DNA of 64,000 bases from DAIDKA01 sp036267975 (GTDB lineage Bacteria > Pseudomonadota > Gammaproteobacteria > Steroidobacterales > Steroidobacteraceae): positions 1 to 64,000 of the forward strand of contig DATAVA010000001.1 in the NCBI GenBank assembly GCA_036267975.1. Direction: 5' to 3'. The position numbers and the translations under genes were made by a program. The notes below the pieces were generated by a model. That model saw only the letters and a program-made list of their open reading frames with translations. It searched no databases and was not told the DNA's origin. This document shows, one piece after another, positions 43,867 through 56,134 of this stretch. How positions within the stretch are numbered: position 1 is the stretch's first letter; the number at the start of each line of letters is the position of its first letter.

Positions 43867-43899
43867 CGCTAACTCACTTGAAACGCTACAATTGCCGCC

Positions 43900-44235
43900 A
43901 TGGAATTATCCGAAAATCAGCGCCGCTTCCTGCGCGGCCGCGCGCACGCCCTCAAGCCCACCATCCAGATCGGCGGCAAGGGCCTCACCGACGCTGTGGC
44001 CACGGAAACCGCGCGCGCCCTGCATGACCATGAACTGATCAAGGTCCGCGCCGCGGGCGCCGACCGTGACGCCCGTGAGGCGCTGTTCGCGGACCTCGCC
44101 AAGCGCACCCGCAGCGCCCTCGTCCACCGCATCGGCCATATCGCCGTACTGTACCGGGCGAATGCCGCCAAACCCGGACTGATCATTCCCGACCCGAAGG
44201 CGCCGGCACCGCAGGCTTCGCGCCTCAAGTCTTGA
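43900..44235 (+). CDS. yhbY: YhbY/CRS1-YhbY RNA-binding protein
   Basis: A small CRM-domain protein associated with the 50S subunit precursor. 111 residues: the domain runs ENQRRFLRGRAHALKPTIQI, GGKGLTDAVATETARALHDH and the C-terminal GHIAVLYRANAAKPGL. A -10-like TACAAT lies 7 bases before the ATG, so the mRNA may have almost no leader. Its 3' end overlaps the convergent greA 3' end by 11 bases. Confidence 0.94.
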   Translation: MELSENQRRFLRGRAHALKPTIQIGGKGLTDAVATETARALHDHELIKVRAAGADRDAREALFADLAKRTRSALVHRIGHIAVLYRANAAKPGLIIPDPKAPAPQASRLKS

Positions 44236-44694
44236 CGGCAACGATTTCGTAGGACTTGGTGCCGCCGGGGGTTACCACCTCCACGATATCGCCCGCGGAC
44301 TTCGCGACCAGCGCGCGCGCGATCGGCGATGTCACGGAAATCCGCCCGGCCTTCAGGTCGGCTTCGTCCTCACCGACAATCTGATAGCTCACCTGCGCGC
44401 CACTGTCCTGGTCTTCCAGTTCCACCACGGCACCGAATACCACCCGGCCATTCTTGGGCAGCGTGCTCGGATCGATGATTTCAGCAGTCGACATCTTCGC
44501 CTCGATCTCCTGGATCCGGCCCTCGATGAACCCTTGCTGCTCGCGCGCCGCATGGTACTCGGCGTTTTCCGACAGGTCCCCGTGGGCGCGCGCTTCCGCG
44601 ATGGCCTTGATGACATTGGGCCGGTCCTGGGACTTCAGTCGCTTCAGTTCCGCACGCAGCGCTTCGGCGCCGCGCACCGTCATGGGAGTACGTT

Positions 44695-44698
<4 letters not shown>
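44225..44698 (-). CDS. greA: Transcription elongation factor GreA
   Basis: Binds RNA polymerase through the secondary channel and rescues backtracked complexes. 157 residues: coiled-coil N-terminal domain with tip acids in EARAHGDLSENAEYHAAREQ, and C-terminal FKBP-like domain (IVGEDEADLKAGRISVTSPI, ARALVAKSAGDIVEV). The ATG overlaps the carB stop (ATGA). Same order as in many gammaproteobacteria. Confidence 0.97.
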
Positions 44699-47922
<3,224 letters not shown>

Positions 47923-47941
47923 TTCTCGAAGCTCCTGCAGC

Positions 47942-49114
47942 CTAACGCCGCGGGTTTTGCTCGCTCTGCCGCAGCTGGTTCTGCAACCGCCGCAGCATGA
48001 GCTGGTTGAAACGTTCAAACAGGGGCTTCACGTCGTGTGGGCCGGGACTGGCTTCCGGGTGACCTTGGAAACTGAAGGCCGGACGATCCTTGAACGCCAG
48101 GCCCTGCAGCGACCCATCGAACAGCGAACGATGCGTCGCCTTCACCTTGTCCGGCAGCGTGCTCTCATCGACCGCGAAACCGTGATTCTGACTGGTGATC
48201 ATGACCCGACCGCTGTCCAGGTCCTGGACCGGATGATTCGCGCCGTGATGGCCGAATTTCATCTTCACGGTCCGGGCGCCGACGGCCAGGCCCATGAGCT
48301 GGTGCCCGAGGCAGATGCCGAACAGCGGGATTTCGGCCTCCAGCAGTTCGCGCGTCGCCGTGATGGCATAGTCACATGGCTCCGGATCGCCCGGTCCATT
48401 GGACAGGAACACCCCGTCGGGCTGCAGCTGCAGTACTTCACGCGCGCTGGTCTGCGCCGGCACCACCGTCATGCGGCAGCCGCAGTCCGACAGCAGGCGC
48501 AGAATGTTGCGCTTGATGCCGAAGTCATACGCGACCACGTGCAGGCGCTGGTGCGCGCGGATGTTCTGGCGGCCGGTGTCCTGCCAGGTGTTGCCTTCGT
48601 TCCATTGGAAGGGACGCTTGGTGGACACGACCTTCGCCAGGTCCATGCCCTTCAGTCCCGGAAATTTGCCGGCGAGTTTGACGGCGGCCTGCTCATCGAC
48701 CTGTTCACCGGTGACGATACAGCCGGACTGCGCACCCTTCTCGCGCAGCAGGCGCGTCAGGCGTCGCGTGTCGATGCCCGCGATCGCGACAATCCTGCCG
48801 CGGGTGAGAAATTCGGAAAGCGGTTCGACCATGCGCCAGCTGCTTGGATGCAGTGGCAGATCGCGGATCACCAGACCCGCGGCATAAATCTGGGATGATT
48901 CGAGATCCTCAGGGTTGGTGCCGGTATTGCCGATGTGAGGATAAGTGAGCGTTACGATCTGCCTGGCGTAGGAAGGATCGGTGAGGATCTCCTGGTAACC
49001 GGTCAATGCAGTATTGAAAACGACTTCGCCAGTGGTATTGCTTGGTGCTCCGATGGACTGGCCGCGGAAGATCGAACCGTCCGCCAGCGCCAGCACCGCA
49101 GGAAGATGTGTCAT
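47942..49114 (-). CDS. carA: Carbamoyl-phosphate synthase small chain
   Basis: Glutaminase subunit (390 residues) that feeds ammonia to CarB. N-terminal CPSase_sm domain (VLALADGSIFRGQSIGAPSN, GYQEILTDPSYARQIVTLTY) then a class I amidotransferase with catalytic Cys in FGICLGHQLMGLAVG. The His/Glu pair is in FQGHPEASPGPHD. The upstream leader carries a strong hairpin (49149-49181). Confidence 0.98.
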   Translation of the reverse strand: MTHLPAVLALADGSIFRGQSIGAPSNTTGEVVFNTALTGYQEILTDPSYARQIVTLTYPHIGNTGTNPEDLESSQIYAAGLVIRDLPLHPSSWRMVEPLSEFLTRGRIVAIAGIDTRRLTRLLREKGAQSGCIVTGEQVDEQAAVKLAGKFPGLKGMDLAKVVSTKRPFQWNEGNTWQDTGRQNIRAHQRLHVVAYDFGIKRNILRLLSDCGCRMTVVPAQTSAREVLQLQPDGVFLSNGPGDPEPCDYAITATRELLEAEIPLFGICLGHQLMGLAVGARTVKMKFGHHGANHPVQDLDSGRVMITSQNHGFAVDESTLPDKVKATHRSLFDGSLQGLAFKDRPAFSFQGHPEASPGPHDVKPLFERFNQLMLRRLQNQLRQSEQNPRR

Positions 49115-49148
49115 GGTGCGTTCGCGCGCGTGCTGCAGATAAACAAAG

Positions 49149-49181
49149 CGGGAGGAGTTCTTGTTGGAACATCCTCCCGCC
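49149..49181 (-). promoter_or_regulatory. Strong leader hairpin upstream of carA (possible attenuator)
   Basis: On the minus strand GCGGGAGGA-t-GTTC pairs with GAAC-TCCTCCCGC: 13 base pairs with one bulged T and loop CAACAA. The stem is followed by TTTGTTTA, a terminator-like tract. It lies 35 bases before the carA start and about 160 bases after dapB, so it may stop or attenuate dapB read-through or respond to pyrimidine/arginine supply. No short leader peptide with its own stop was found. Confidence 0.55.
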
Positions 49182-49339
49182 TTGCATGGACTAACCCTCG
49201 CGGATTAGAAGTAAATCTTACGGGCCGCCACCTTGTGTGTCCATGCGATTCCAAGACTTTTTTGTGCTCCCCAATGGGCTCGGCCGGTACTGTATGTAGC
49301 TCCGTTGGCGCCCCACATTCGCGTCCTAACATGCTGATC

Positions 49340-50137
49340 CTAAAGAATTATATCCCGCATGAAATAATGCCCGGGGGCCCGTCCGGCCAGCCACGCGGCC
49401 GCCTCCAGTGCCCCCCGGGCAAAGACGTTTCTGTCCGTAGCGCGGTGCGACAAAACGACTTGTTCGCCTGTCCCGGCAAAGACCACGGTGTGGTCACCAA
49501 CGATATCTCCGGCCCGCACCACCGCAAATCCAATGTCACCTTCGCGGCGCAGCCCCTCGCGATCCTGCACGGACACGGCGTCGAACTCCTGACTGCGCGC
49601 CTGCGCGACCGCGTGCCCCAATGCCAGCGCAGTGCCGGAGGGCGCATCCTTCTTCAGTCTATGGTGAGCCTCGATGATTTCCACATCAAAGTTCAGCGGC
49701 AGGGTCCGCGCAGCCTGACGCACCAGTTCGAGCAACAGCGTGACACCGAGGCTCGTGTTCGCCGCGATCAGCAAGGCGATGTGGCGCGCCGCGCGCTCGA
49801 TCTCCGGCTTCAGTTCGGCGGCGATACCGGTGGTACCGACGAGCAGCGGCTTGCCCGCGACAATGCAGGCCGCCAGATTCGAGGCCGTGGCCGGCGACTG
49901 CGAAAAATCGATCGCGCAATCACACTCCGCCAGCGCCGCGGCGACATCGGCCGTGACGGTGATCCCTAAGCGCCCGACGCCCGCCAGTTCACCGACATCG
50001 CGCCCCAGGTGCGCGCTGCCCGCATGCGTCACCGCGCCGGTGATCCGTACGTTGGGGCGCTCCCTCGATACCCGCACCAGCGCCTGGCCCATGCGGCCGG
50101 TGGCTCCGATGATGAGAACACGCAAGGTATCGCTCAT
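49340..50137 (-). CDS. dapB: 4-hydroxy-tetrahydrodipicolinate reductase
   Basis: Second step of the diaminopimelate/lysine route. 265 residues: N-terminal Rossmann RVLIIGATGRMGQAL, catalytic and substrate motif EAHHRLKKDAPSGTALALG near 155-173, C-terminal VFAGTGEQVVLSHRATDRNV and FARGALEAAAWLAG. Between dnaJ (3 bases from its stop) and carA. Confidence 0.97.
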   Translation of the reverse strand: MSDTLRVLIIGATGRMGQALVRVSRERPNVRITGAVTHAGSAHLGRDVGELAGVGRLGITVTADVAAALAECDCAIDFSQSPATASNLAACIVAGKPLLVGTTGIAAELKPEIERAARHIALLIAANTSLGVTLLLELVRQAARTLPLNFDVEIIEAHHRLKKDAPSGTALALGHAVAQARSQEFDAVSVQDREGLRREGDIGFAVVRAGDIVGDHTVVFAGTGEQVVLSHRATDRNVFARGALEAAAWLAGRAPGHYFMRDIIL

Positions 50138-50140
50138 AAC

Positions 50141-51274
50141 CTACTCACCTTTGGAGAAGAAACTCTTCACGCCTTCCAGGAAACCCTTCTGTCGCGGCGC
50201 ATGGTGCGTGCCACCACGCAGCGATTCATCCAGCCGCTTCACCAACTCGCGCTGCTCCGCGGACAGCTTCACGGGAGTCTCGATCATCACCTTGCAGAAC
50301 AGATCGCCACGCGCGCCGCCGCGCACCGGCTTCACACCCTTGTCGCGCAGGCGAAAGACCCGTCCGGATTGTGATTCGGCGGGGATCTTGATGGTGACAT
50401 CACCGTCCAGGGTGGGCACATCCAGCGTACCCCCCAATACCGCGGTCGCGAAGCTGATCGGCACCTCACACGAGAGATGCTCGCCTTCGCGTTGAAAGAT
50501 GGCGTGCTCCCGCACCCGCACTTCCACATACAGGTCACCGGCCGGGCCACCATTGCGACCCGCCTCGCCCTCACCCGTCAGCCGGATGCGATCGCCGGTG
50601 TCGACGCCGGCCGGAATCTTCACGGAGAGCTTCTTGGCACGCCGCACGCGTCCCTGTCCTAAACAAGTGTCGCAGGGATTGCGCACGATCGTGCCCATGC
50701 CGCGGCAGCGCGGACAGGTCTGCTGCAGCTGGAAGAAGCCCTGGGAGACGCGTACCTGCCCGTTGCCGTCGCAGGTATCGCAGGTCACCGGCGCGCTGCC
50801 CTTGGCCGCGCCGGTACCGTGGCAGGTCGTGCATTCCTCGAGCTTCGGCAGTTCGACCTCGAGGGTGTGCCCGAACACGGCCTGCCCCAGTTCCAGTTCG
50901 ATCTCATAGCGCAGGTCCGCGCCGCGAAACACCTGGGAGCGGCCGCCGCTACCGCGCCGACCGCCGCCGAATATGTCGCCGAACACATCGCCGAAGATAT
51001 CGCTGAAGGCATCCGCGCCGCGCTGGCCAGCGCCGCGCGCCGCAGCGGCATCCAGTCCGGCGTGACCATGCTGATCGTAAATGGCACGCCGCTGCGCATC
51101 GCCGAGCACCTCGGCGGCTTCCTTGCATTCCTTGAACTTGTCCTCGGCCTCGTGGTCACCCGGATTGCGATCCGGATGGAATTTCATCGCCAGACGGCGA
51201 TAGGCCTTCTTGATGTCCACTTCGGACGCCGTCTTGGCGACATCCAGTACCTTGTAATAATCGCGCTTAGACAT
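50141..51274 (-). CDS. dnaJ: Chaperone DnaJ
   Basis: Hsp40 co-chaperone (377 residues) stimulating DnaK ATPase. J domain KRDYYKVLDVAKTASEVDIK with HPD in KFHPDRNPGDH near 32-34. A Gly/Phe-rich linker (FGDVFGDIFGGGRRGSGGRS) is followed by four zinc-finger CxxCxGxG repeats (CTTCHGTGAAKG, CDTCDGNGQV, CPRCRGMGTI, CDTCLGQGRV). C-terminal substrate domains follow. Downstream of dnaK with 105 bases between. Confidence 0.98.
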   Translation of the reverse strand: MSKRDYYKVLDVAKTASEVDIKKAYRRLAMKFHPDRNPGDHEAEDKFKECKEAAEVLGDAQRRAIYDQHGHAGLDAAAARGAGQRGADAFSDIFGDVFGDIFGGGRRGSGGRSQVFRGADLRYEIELELGQAVFGHTLEVELPKLEECTTCHGTGAAKGSAPVTCDTCDGNGQVRVSQGFFQLQQTCPRCRGMGTIVRNPCDTCLGQGRVRRAKKLSVKIPAGVDTGDRIRLTGEGEAGRNGGPAGDLYVEVRVREHAIFQREGEHLSCEVPISFATAVLGGTLDVPTLDGDVTIKIPAESQSGRVFRLRDKGVKPVRGGARGDLFCKVMIETPVKLSAEQRELVKRLDESLRGGTHHAPRQKGFLEGVKSFFSKGE

Positions 51275-51379
51275 GCCCGCCCTGCCGAACCCTTAAACAC
51301 GTCAAAGCCGCCGTGCCCCTGGCCCCACCGGTATCACCGGCAAGGAGCCCGAGCGCGGCGGCATTTGTCCGAACCGCGC

Positions 51380-53347
51380 TTACGAGGCGCGGCGATCCTT
51401 GTCTTTGACTTCCTCGAATTCGGCGTCGACGACATCATCCTTGGCACCCGTGCCACCGCCGCCGCCGCCGGTCGCTCCGGGACCGGCCGTACCGCCGGGC
51501 TGGGCGCCGCCGCCATCCGCACCGCCGGCGTTTTGCGCATAGGCGCGCTGGGCAATCGTTGCCGAGGCCTGAGTGAGCGCTTCGGTCTTGCGCGCAATCA
51601 CATCCTTGTCCTCGCCCTTGAGCGCGGTGCGCAGATCCGAAAGCGCCGATTCGGCCGCGGCGCGTTCGCCGGCCTCGACCTTGTCGCCCAGATCCTTGAG
51701 CGATTTCTCGACGCTATGGATCAGCGCATCGGCCTTGTTTCGGGTATCCACCAGTTCACGGAACTTGCGGTCCTCCTCGGCGTGCGCCTCGGCATCGTTC
51801 ACCATGCGCTTGATCTCATCCTCGTTCAGGCCGCTCGAGGCCTTGATGACGATCTTCTGCTCCTTGCCCGTCGCCTTGTCCTTCGCGGACACGTTCAGGA
51901 TGCCGTTGGCGTCGATGTCGAACGACACCTCGATCTGCGGCATGCCGCGCGGCGCGGAGGGAATGTCGGTGAGGTCGAACTTGCCCAGCGACTTGTTGTC
52001 GCCGGCCCGGTCGCGCTCACCCTGCAGCACGTGAATGGTCACGGCCGTCTGGCTGTCATCGGCCGTCGAGAAGGTCTGCGCGGCGCGCGTCGGAATGGTC
52101 GTGTTCTTCTCGATCAGCTTGGTCATGATGCCGCCCAGGGTCTCGATCCCCAGCGACAGCGGGGTGACATCCAGCAGCAGCACGTCCTTGACTTCACCGG
52201 CCAGCACGCCACCTTGGATGGCCGCGCCCACGGCGACCGCCTCATCCGGGTTCACGTCCTTGCGCGGCTCCTTGCCGAAGAAATCCTTGACGTACTTCTG
52301 CACCAGCGGCATACGCGTCTGGCCGCCGACCAGGATGACCTCGGCCACATCGGCTGCCGACAGGCCCGCATCCTTCAGCGCCATCCGGCACGGATCGATG
52401 GTCTTCTTGACCAGATCCTCCACCAGCGACTCCAGCTTCGCGCGCGTGAGCTTGATGTTCAGGTGCTTGGGACCGGAAGCATCGGCCGTGATGTACGGCA
52501 GGTTCACGTCGCTTTGCTGGGTCGATGACAATTCGATCTTGGCCTTCTCGGCCGCTTCCTTCAGCCGCTGCATCGCCAGCGGATCCTTGCGTACGTCGAC
52601 GCCGGACTCCTTCAGGAACTCCTCGCCCAGGAAATTGATGACCCGCAGGTCGAAGTCCTCGCCGCCGAGGAAGGTATCGCCATTGGTCGAGAGCACCTCG
52701 AACTGGCGCTCGCCATCCACCGCCGCGATTTCGATGATCGACACGTCGAAGGTGCCACCACCCAGGTCGTACACGGCGATCTTGCGATCCCCGCCCGCCT
52801 TGTCGAGGCCATAGGCCAGGGCTGCCGCCGTGGGCTCATTGATGATGCGCTTCACGTCCAGACCCGCGATGCGGCCGGCATCCTTGGTGGCCTGGCGCTG
52901 GCTGTCATTGAAATAGGCCGGAACGGTGATGACGGCCTCGGTGACCGGCTCGCCGAGATAATCCTCAGCGGTCTTCTTCATCTTCATGAGCACGCGCGCC
53001 GAAATCTCCGGCGGCGCCATATTCTTGCCCTGCACTTCGACCCACGCATCGCCATTGTCGGCGCGTGCAATCTTGTAGGGGACCATCTTCACGTCGCGCT
53101 GCACGACTTCGTCGGCAAACTTGCGTCCGATGAGGCGCTTGACCGCGAACAGGGTGTTGTGCGGATTCGTGACCGCCTGGCGCTTGGCCGGCTGGCCGAC
53201 GATGACCTCGCCGTCCTTGGTGAAGGCTACGACCGATGGCGTGGTGCGATCACCCTCCGCGTTTTCGATGACACGCGGCTTGCCGCCTTCCATGATGGCC
53301 ACGCATGAGTTGGTCGTGCCCAGGTCGATGCCGATGATCTTTGCCAT
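51380..53347 (-). CDS. dnaK: Chaperone DnaK (Hsp70)
   Basis: ATP-dependent folding chaperone, 655 residues. Nucleotide domain: IIGIDLGTTNSCVAIMEGGK, AVITVPAYFNDSQRQATKDA, IAVYDLGGGTFDVSIIEI, and VILVGGQTRMPLVQKYVK. The linker DVLLLDVTPLSLGIETLG leads into the substrate-binding domain, and a helical lid ends in a Gly/Ala-rich tail (GGGGGGTGAKDDVVDAEFEE). It lies 81 bases after the grpE stop and carries its own sigma32-like promoter. Confidence 0.98.
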   Translation of the reverse strand: MAKIIGIDLGTTNSCVAIMEGGKPRVIENAEGDRTTPSVVAFTKDGEVIVGQPAKRQAVTNPHNTLFAVKRLIGRKFADEVVQRDVKMVPYKIARADNGDAWVEVQGKNMAPPEISARVLMKMKKTAEDYLGEPVTEAVITVPAYFNDSQRQATKDAGRIAGLDVKRIINEPTAAALAYGLDKAGGDRKIAVYDLGGGTFDVSIIEIAAVDGERQFEVLSTNGDTFLGGEDFDLRVINFLGEEFLKESGVDVRKDPLAMQRLKEAAEKAKIELSSTQQSDVNLPYITADASGPKHLNIKLTRAKLESLVEDLVKKTIDPCRMALKDAGLSAADVAEVILVGGQTRMPLVQKYVKDFFGKEPRKDVNPDEAVAVGAAIQGGVLAGEVKDVLLLDVTPLSLGIETLGGIMTKLIEKNTTIPTRAAQTFSTADDSQTAVTIHVLQGERDRAGDNKSLGKFDLTDIPSAPRGMPQIEVSFDIDANGILNVSAKDKATGKEQKIVIKASSGLNEDEIKRMVNDAEAHAEEDRKFRELVDTRNKADALIHSVEKSLKDLGDKVEAGERAAAESALSDLRTALKGEDKDVIARKTEALTQASATIAQRAYAQNAGGADGGGAQPGGTAGPGATGGGGGGTGAKDDVVDAEFEEVKDKDRRAS

Positions 53348-53394
53348 ATACAGTTACTCCGGAAATTCTCTTTTAAGTCCGTCCCGCAACGCAC

Positions 53395-53423
53395 TTTCTG
53401 GGTGCAAAGCGTGACGATTCAAG
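53395..53423 (-). promoter_or_regulatory. Sigma32-like promoter upstream of dnaK
   Basis: On the minus strand CTTGAA (53418-53423) is followed by a 15-base spacer and CCCAGAAA, close to the heat-shock consensus CTTGAA-(13-15)-CCCCATNTA. It ends about 50 bases before the dnaK ATG. The element supports heat induction of dnaK independent of grpE; it needs RNA evidence. Confidence 0.45.
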
Positions 53424-53428
53424 GCCCG

Positions 53429-53965
53429 TCATCCGGGCGAGCGGGCCACGATCACCCGCGCCGGCCGCAACAAGCGCCCGCCGAGCTCAAAACCTGACTG
53501 CACCACCTGCAGCACCGAGTTCGGCTCAGCCGTGGGCGAATCCTGGGCCATCACCGCTTCATGCCGCGCCGGGTCGAAGGGCTCCCCGGTGGGATTGATC
53601 TCGCGGATATTGAGCTTCTCGAAGGCCTTCACCAGCAGCTTCAAGGTGGCTTCCTGGCCAGCCGCCAGGCTCTTGGCATCGGCGCGCGCCGCATTGCTGA
53701 CGGCGCCTTGCAGGCTATCCAGCACCGGCAACAGTTCGACCGCGAACTTTTCCAGGCCGTAGCGGCTGGCGTTCTCGACGTCGCGCTGCGCGCGCTTGCG
53801 CACATTCTCCATTTCGGCCACGGTCCGCAGGTACTGATCCTTATGGCCAGCGGCCAGCTGCTGAGCCTGCGCCAGAGCTTGGCTGAGCTGCATGGGATCC
53901 AGATCCTCGGATTCGCCGTTCCCCGGCTGCGCCGCATCCGGCGCGGAAGCCTCTGCCCCAGTCAT
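53429..53965 (-). CDS. grpE: Nucleotide exchange factor GrpE
   Basis: Releases ADP from DnaK. 178 residues: an acidic N-terminal tail, the long coiled coil (HKDQYLRTVAEMENVRKRAQ, RDVENASRYGLEKFAVELLP) and the beta domain with INPTGEPFDPARHEAV and GFELGGRLLRPARVIV. The ATG at 53965 has GGAGG at 5 bases; a GTG ten codons earlier is rejected. Downstream of hrcA. Confidence 0.96.
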   Translation of the reverse strand: MTGAEASAPDAAQPGNGESEDLDPMQLSQALAQAQQLAAGHKDQYLRTVAEMENVRKRAQRDVENASRYGLEKFAVELLPVLDSLQGAVSNAARADAKSLAAGQEATLKLLVKAFEKLNIREINPTGEPFDPARHEAVMAQDSPTAEPNSVLQVVQSGFELGGRLLRPARVIVARSPG

Positions 53966-54032
53966 CAAGTCCTCCAAAAACAATTGCTTACGCACCCAGG
54001 CAAGGTAGCGCCTGCGCTTCAGGGGTCGCAGA

Positions 54033-55139
54033 TTATCCGATTCCTGAGGGCGAGCGCTTTGAATTCAAGGCGGCCCCGAGCAATTTCGCCGTCACATCGA
54101 CAATGGGGATGACCCGCTCGTAGGCCATGCGCATCGGGCCGATGACCCCCAGCACCCCCACGACCTGGTCCCCCAGAGAATACGGTGCCGTCACCAGGCT
54201 GTAATCGTCCAGCACCTGGTAGCCAGATTCATGGCCGATGAAAATCTGCACGCCCTGCGCCTTGAGGCTGTGGTCCAGCAGGTGCAGGAAATCACGCCGC
54301 TCGTTGAAGGCCTCGAACAGCCGTTTGAGCTTCTCGACGCTGGAGAGCTCCCCCACCCCCATCAGGTTGGTTTCCCCGGCGATTACATAGTCCATCTTCT
54401 CCTGCGCCGGATCGCCGACATTGAAAAGCTGCTGCGCCATGGTGATGGCGTCGAGCATGATCTGGTTCATGCGTTCGCGGGTTTCGCGCATCTGCCGCAG
54501 GATCTCCTGACGCACCTCGCTCGGCGAACGGCCGACAAAATGGGTATTCAGGAAGTTAGCAGCGCGGCGCAGCTCCTCGAGCTGGAAACTGCGCTCGAGC
54601 TGGATGATGCGGTTCTGCACCTCGCTGTTGTTGAGCACCAGCACCGCCAGCACGCGGTTCTCGGACAGCGGCACGAATTCGATATGGGTGATCGATGACT
54701 GCTGAGCGCTCGGCAGCGTCACGACTCCGGCCAGCTGGGTGATGCTGGACAGCAGTTGCGAGGCGGTCGCGACCAGCACCTTCGAATCATGCCCACCATC
54801 CAACTGCCGGCGAATCTCGCTCACGGAGTCCGGATCCATGGGCTGCACGCGCAGCAGCGTATCCACGAAGAACCGGTAGCCCTTGTCGGTGGGCACACGG
54901 CCGGCCGAGGTATGCGGGGAGGCCACGAAACCCAGTTGCTCAAGGTCCGCCATGACATTGCGGACGGTCGCGGAACTCAGATTCAGTCCGCTCTCGCGCG
55001 AGAGGCTGCGCGAACCCACTGGCTGACCGTCGCGGATATAGCTTTCAACCAAGATCCGCAACAGGCGTTGGGCCCGGTCATTGAGGGGATCGTCGCGCAG
55101 ATCTGGGGACATACCGTCGGCGAAGCTAGCGACCGTCAT
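54033..55139 (-). CDS. hrcA: Heat-inducible transcription repressor HrcA
   Basis: CIRCE-binding repressor in many bacteria, about 368 residues. Winged helix (NDRAQRLLRILVESYIRDGQ, SSATVRNVMADLEQLGFV, HTSAGRVPTDKGYRFFVDTL) and C-terminal dimer domain (IGHESGYQVLDDYSLVTAPY, LGVIGPMRMAYERVIPIVD). Starts at ATG 55139 or 55112, or TTG 55151, are possible; none has a strong ribosome site. No CIRCE repeat was seen in the window. First gene of the grpE-dnaK cluster. Confidence 0.93.
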   Translation of the reverse strand: MTVASFADGMSPDLRDDPLNDRAQRLLRILVESYIRDGQPVGSRSLSRESGLNLSSATVRNVMADLEQLGFVASPHTSAGRVPTDKGYRFFVDTLLRVQPMDPDSVSEIRRQLDGGHDSKVLVATASQLLSSITQLAGVVTLPSAQQSSITHIEFVPLSENRVLAVLVLNNSEVQNRIIQLERSFQLEELRRAANFLNTHFVGRSPSEVRQEILRQMRETRERMNQIMLDAITMAQQLFNVGDPAQEKMDYVIAGETNLMGVGELSSVEKLKRLFEAFNERRDFLHLLDHSLKAQGVQIFIGHESGYQVLDDYSLVTAPYSLGDQVVGVLGVIGPMRMAYERVIPIVDVTAKLLGAALNSKRSPSGIG

Positions 55140-55234
55140 GCGGGCCGTCAAGCAACGCCTTTACCACCTTATTCGACAATAGTCTTCGGAATACGCCCTT
55201 GGGCCACGCCCGGGCCCATGCTACAAAGGCGACA

Positions 55235-56128
55235 ATGACAGCTTCCATACGCGTGTGCGCGCTGATCGGCCGGTTTACCGACACCCGGGTCGCTGAGTCG
55301 GTGGCACTTCTGCTGCCGCACCTCATCGACCGGGGGGTGAGTATTCTGGCGTATGAGAGTCCCGGGGACATTGCCGGCGCCGCCGCCGTGTCCATCGTCT
55401 CCGAAACGGAGCTTGCCGCCCGGGCTGAACTGATTGTCGCCATCGGCGGGGATGGCACCCTGCTCTACGCGGCGCGCCTGGCCACGGCCCGGCGGGTACC
55501 GCTGCTGGGCATCAATCGTGGCCGCCTGGGGTTCCTGACCGATGTGATGCCGCAGGAGGTACTGGCCTGTGTGGACGCAGCGCTCGATGGTGGCTGCGTA
55601 GTCGATCGACGCCCGCTGCTGACCGCCACGCTGGCGGGCGGCAGTGCCACCTCGAGCAGCGGGCTGGCGCTGAATGACGTAGTCGTCCAAAAGCTCGCCA
55701 CCGGCAGCATGATGGATTTTGAGACCTGGATCGACGGCCGCTACGTCAATACCCACGCCGGGGATGGCATTGTCATCGCCAGCGCCACCGGCTCGACGGC
55801 CTACGCATTGTCCTGCGGGGGCCCCATCGTCGACCCGCACCTGGACGTGCTCGTCATCGCGCCGATCTGCCCGCATACCCTGTCGGACCGGCCCATCGTC
55901 GTATCGGCGCGCGCCGCCATTGAAATCCGCCTGCTCGAGCGCCCGGAGAGTCGCGCTCAGGTGGTGTGCGACGGCTTCGTGCTCGGCGACGTTCAGCCCT
56001 GCGACCGGGTGCAGATCCACCAATCGGATGACGAGGTCACGCTGCTGCACCCGCCGGGCTACGATTACTTCCGGCTGTTGCGCTCCAAATTGCACTGGGG
56101 TCGCGGCAATGCGGACCGCTCCCGATAG
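55235..56128 (+). CDS. nadK: NAD kinase
   Basis: Phosphorylates NAD to NADP with ATP or polyphosphate. 297 residues: LIVAIGGDGTLLYAARLA with the GGDG loop, INRGRLGFLTDV, LNDVVVQKLA and IVIASATGSTAYALSCGGPI. The ATG at 55235 has AAGG upstream; an upstream GTG/ATG frame adds 12 residues. Divergent from hrcA and 6 bases before recN. Confidence 0.97.
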   Translation: MTASIRVCALIGRFTDTRVAESVALLLPHLIDRGVSILAYESPGDIAGAAAVSIVSETELAARAELIVAIGGDGTLLYAARLATARRVPLLGINRGRLGFLTDVMPQEVLACVDAALDGGCVVDRRPLLTATLAGGSATSSSGLALNDVVVQKLATGSMMDFETWIDGRYVNTHAGDGIVIASATGSTAYALSCGGPIVDPHLDVLVIAPICPHTLSDRPIVVSARAAIEIRLLERPESRAQVVCDGFVLGDVQPCDRVQIHQSDDEVTLLHPPGYDYFRLLRSKLHWGRGNADRSR

Positions 56129-56134
56129 CTCGCG

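Noticed and set aside
49111..49187. Short leader peptide ahead of carA (ATG at 49187)
   Set aside because: It reads into carA in another frame without a stop before the carA start, so it does not look like a classic attenuator peptide.
51328..51340. Small hairpin between dnaK and dnaJ (CCGGT-atc-ACCGG)
   Set aside because: Only 5 base pairs with a 3-base loop and no T tract; expected by chance in GC-rich DNA.
53966..54066. Sigma32-like CTTGAA upstream of grpE inside hrcA
   Set aside because: The -10 (CCTCAGGA) is too far from consensus.
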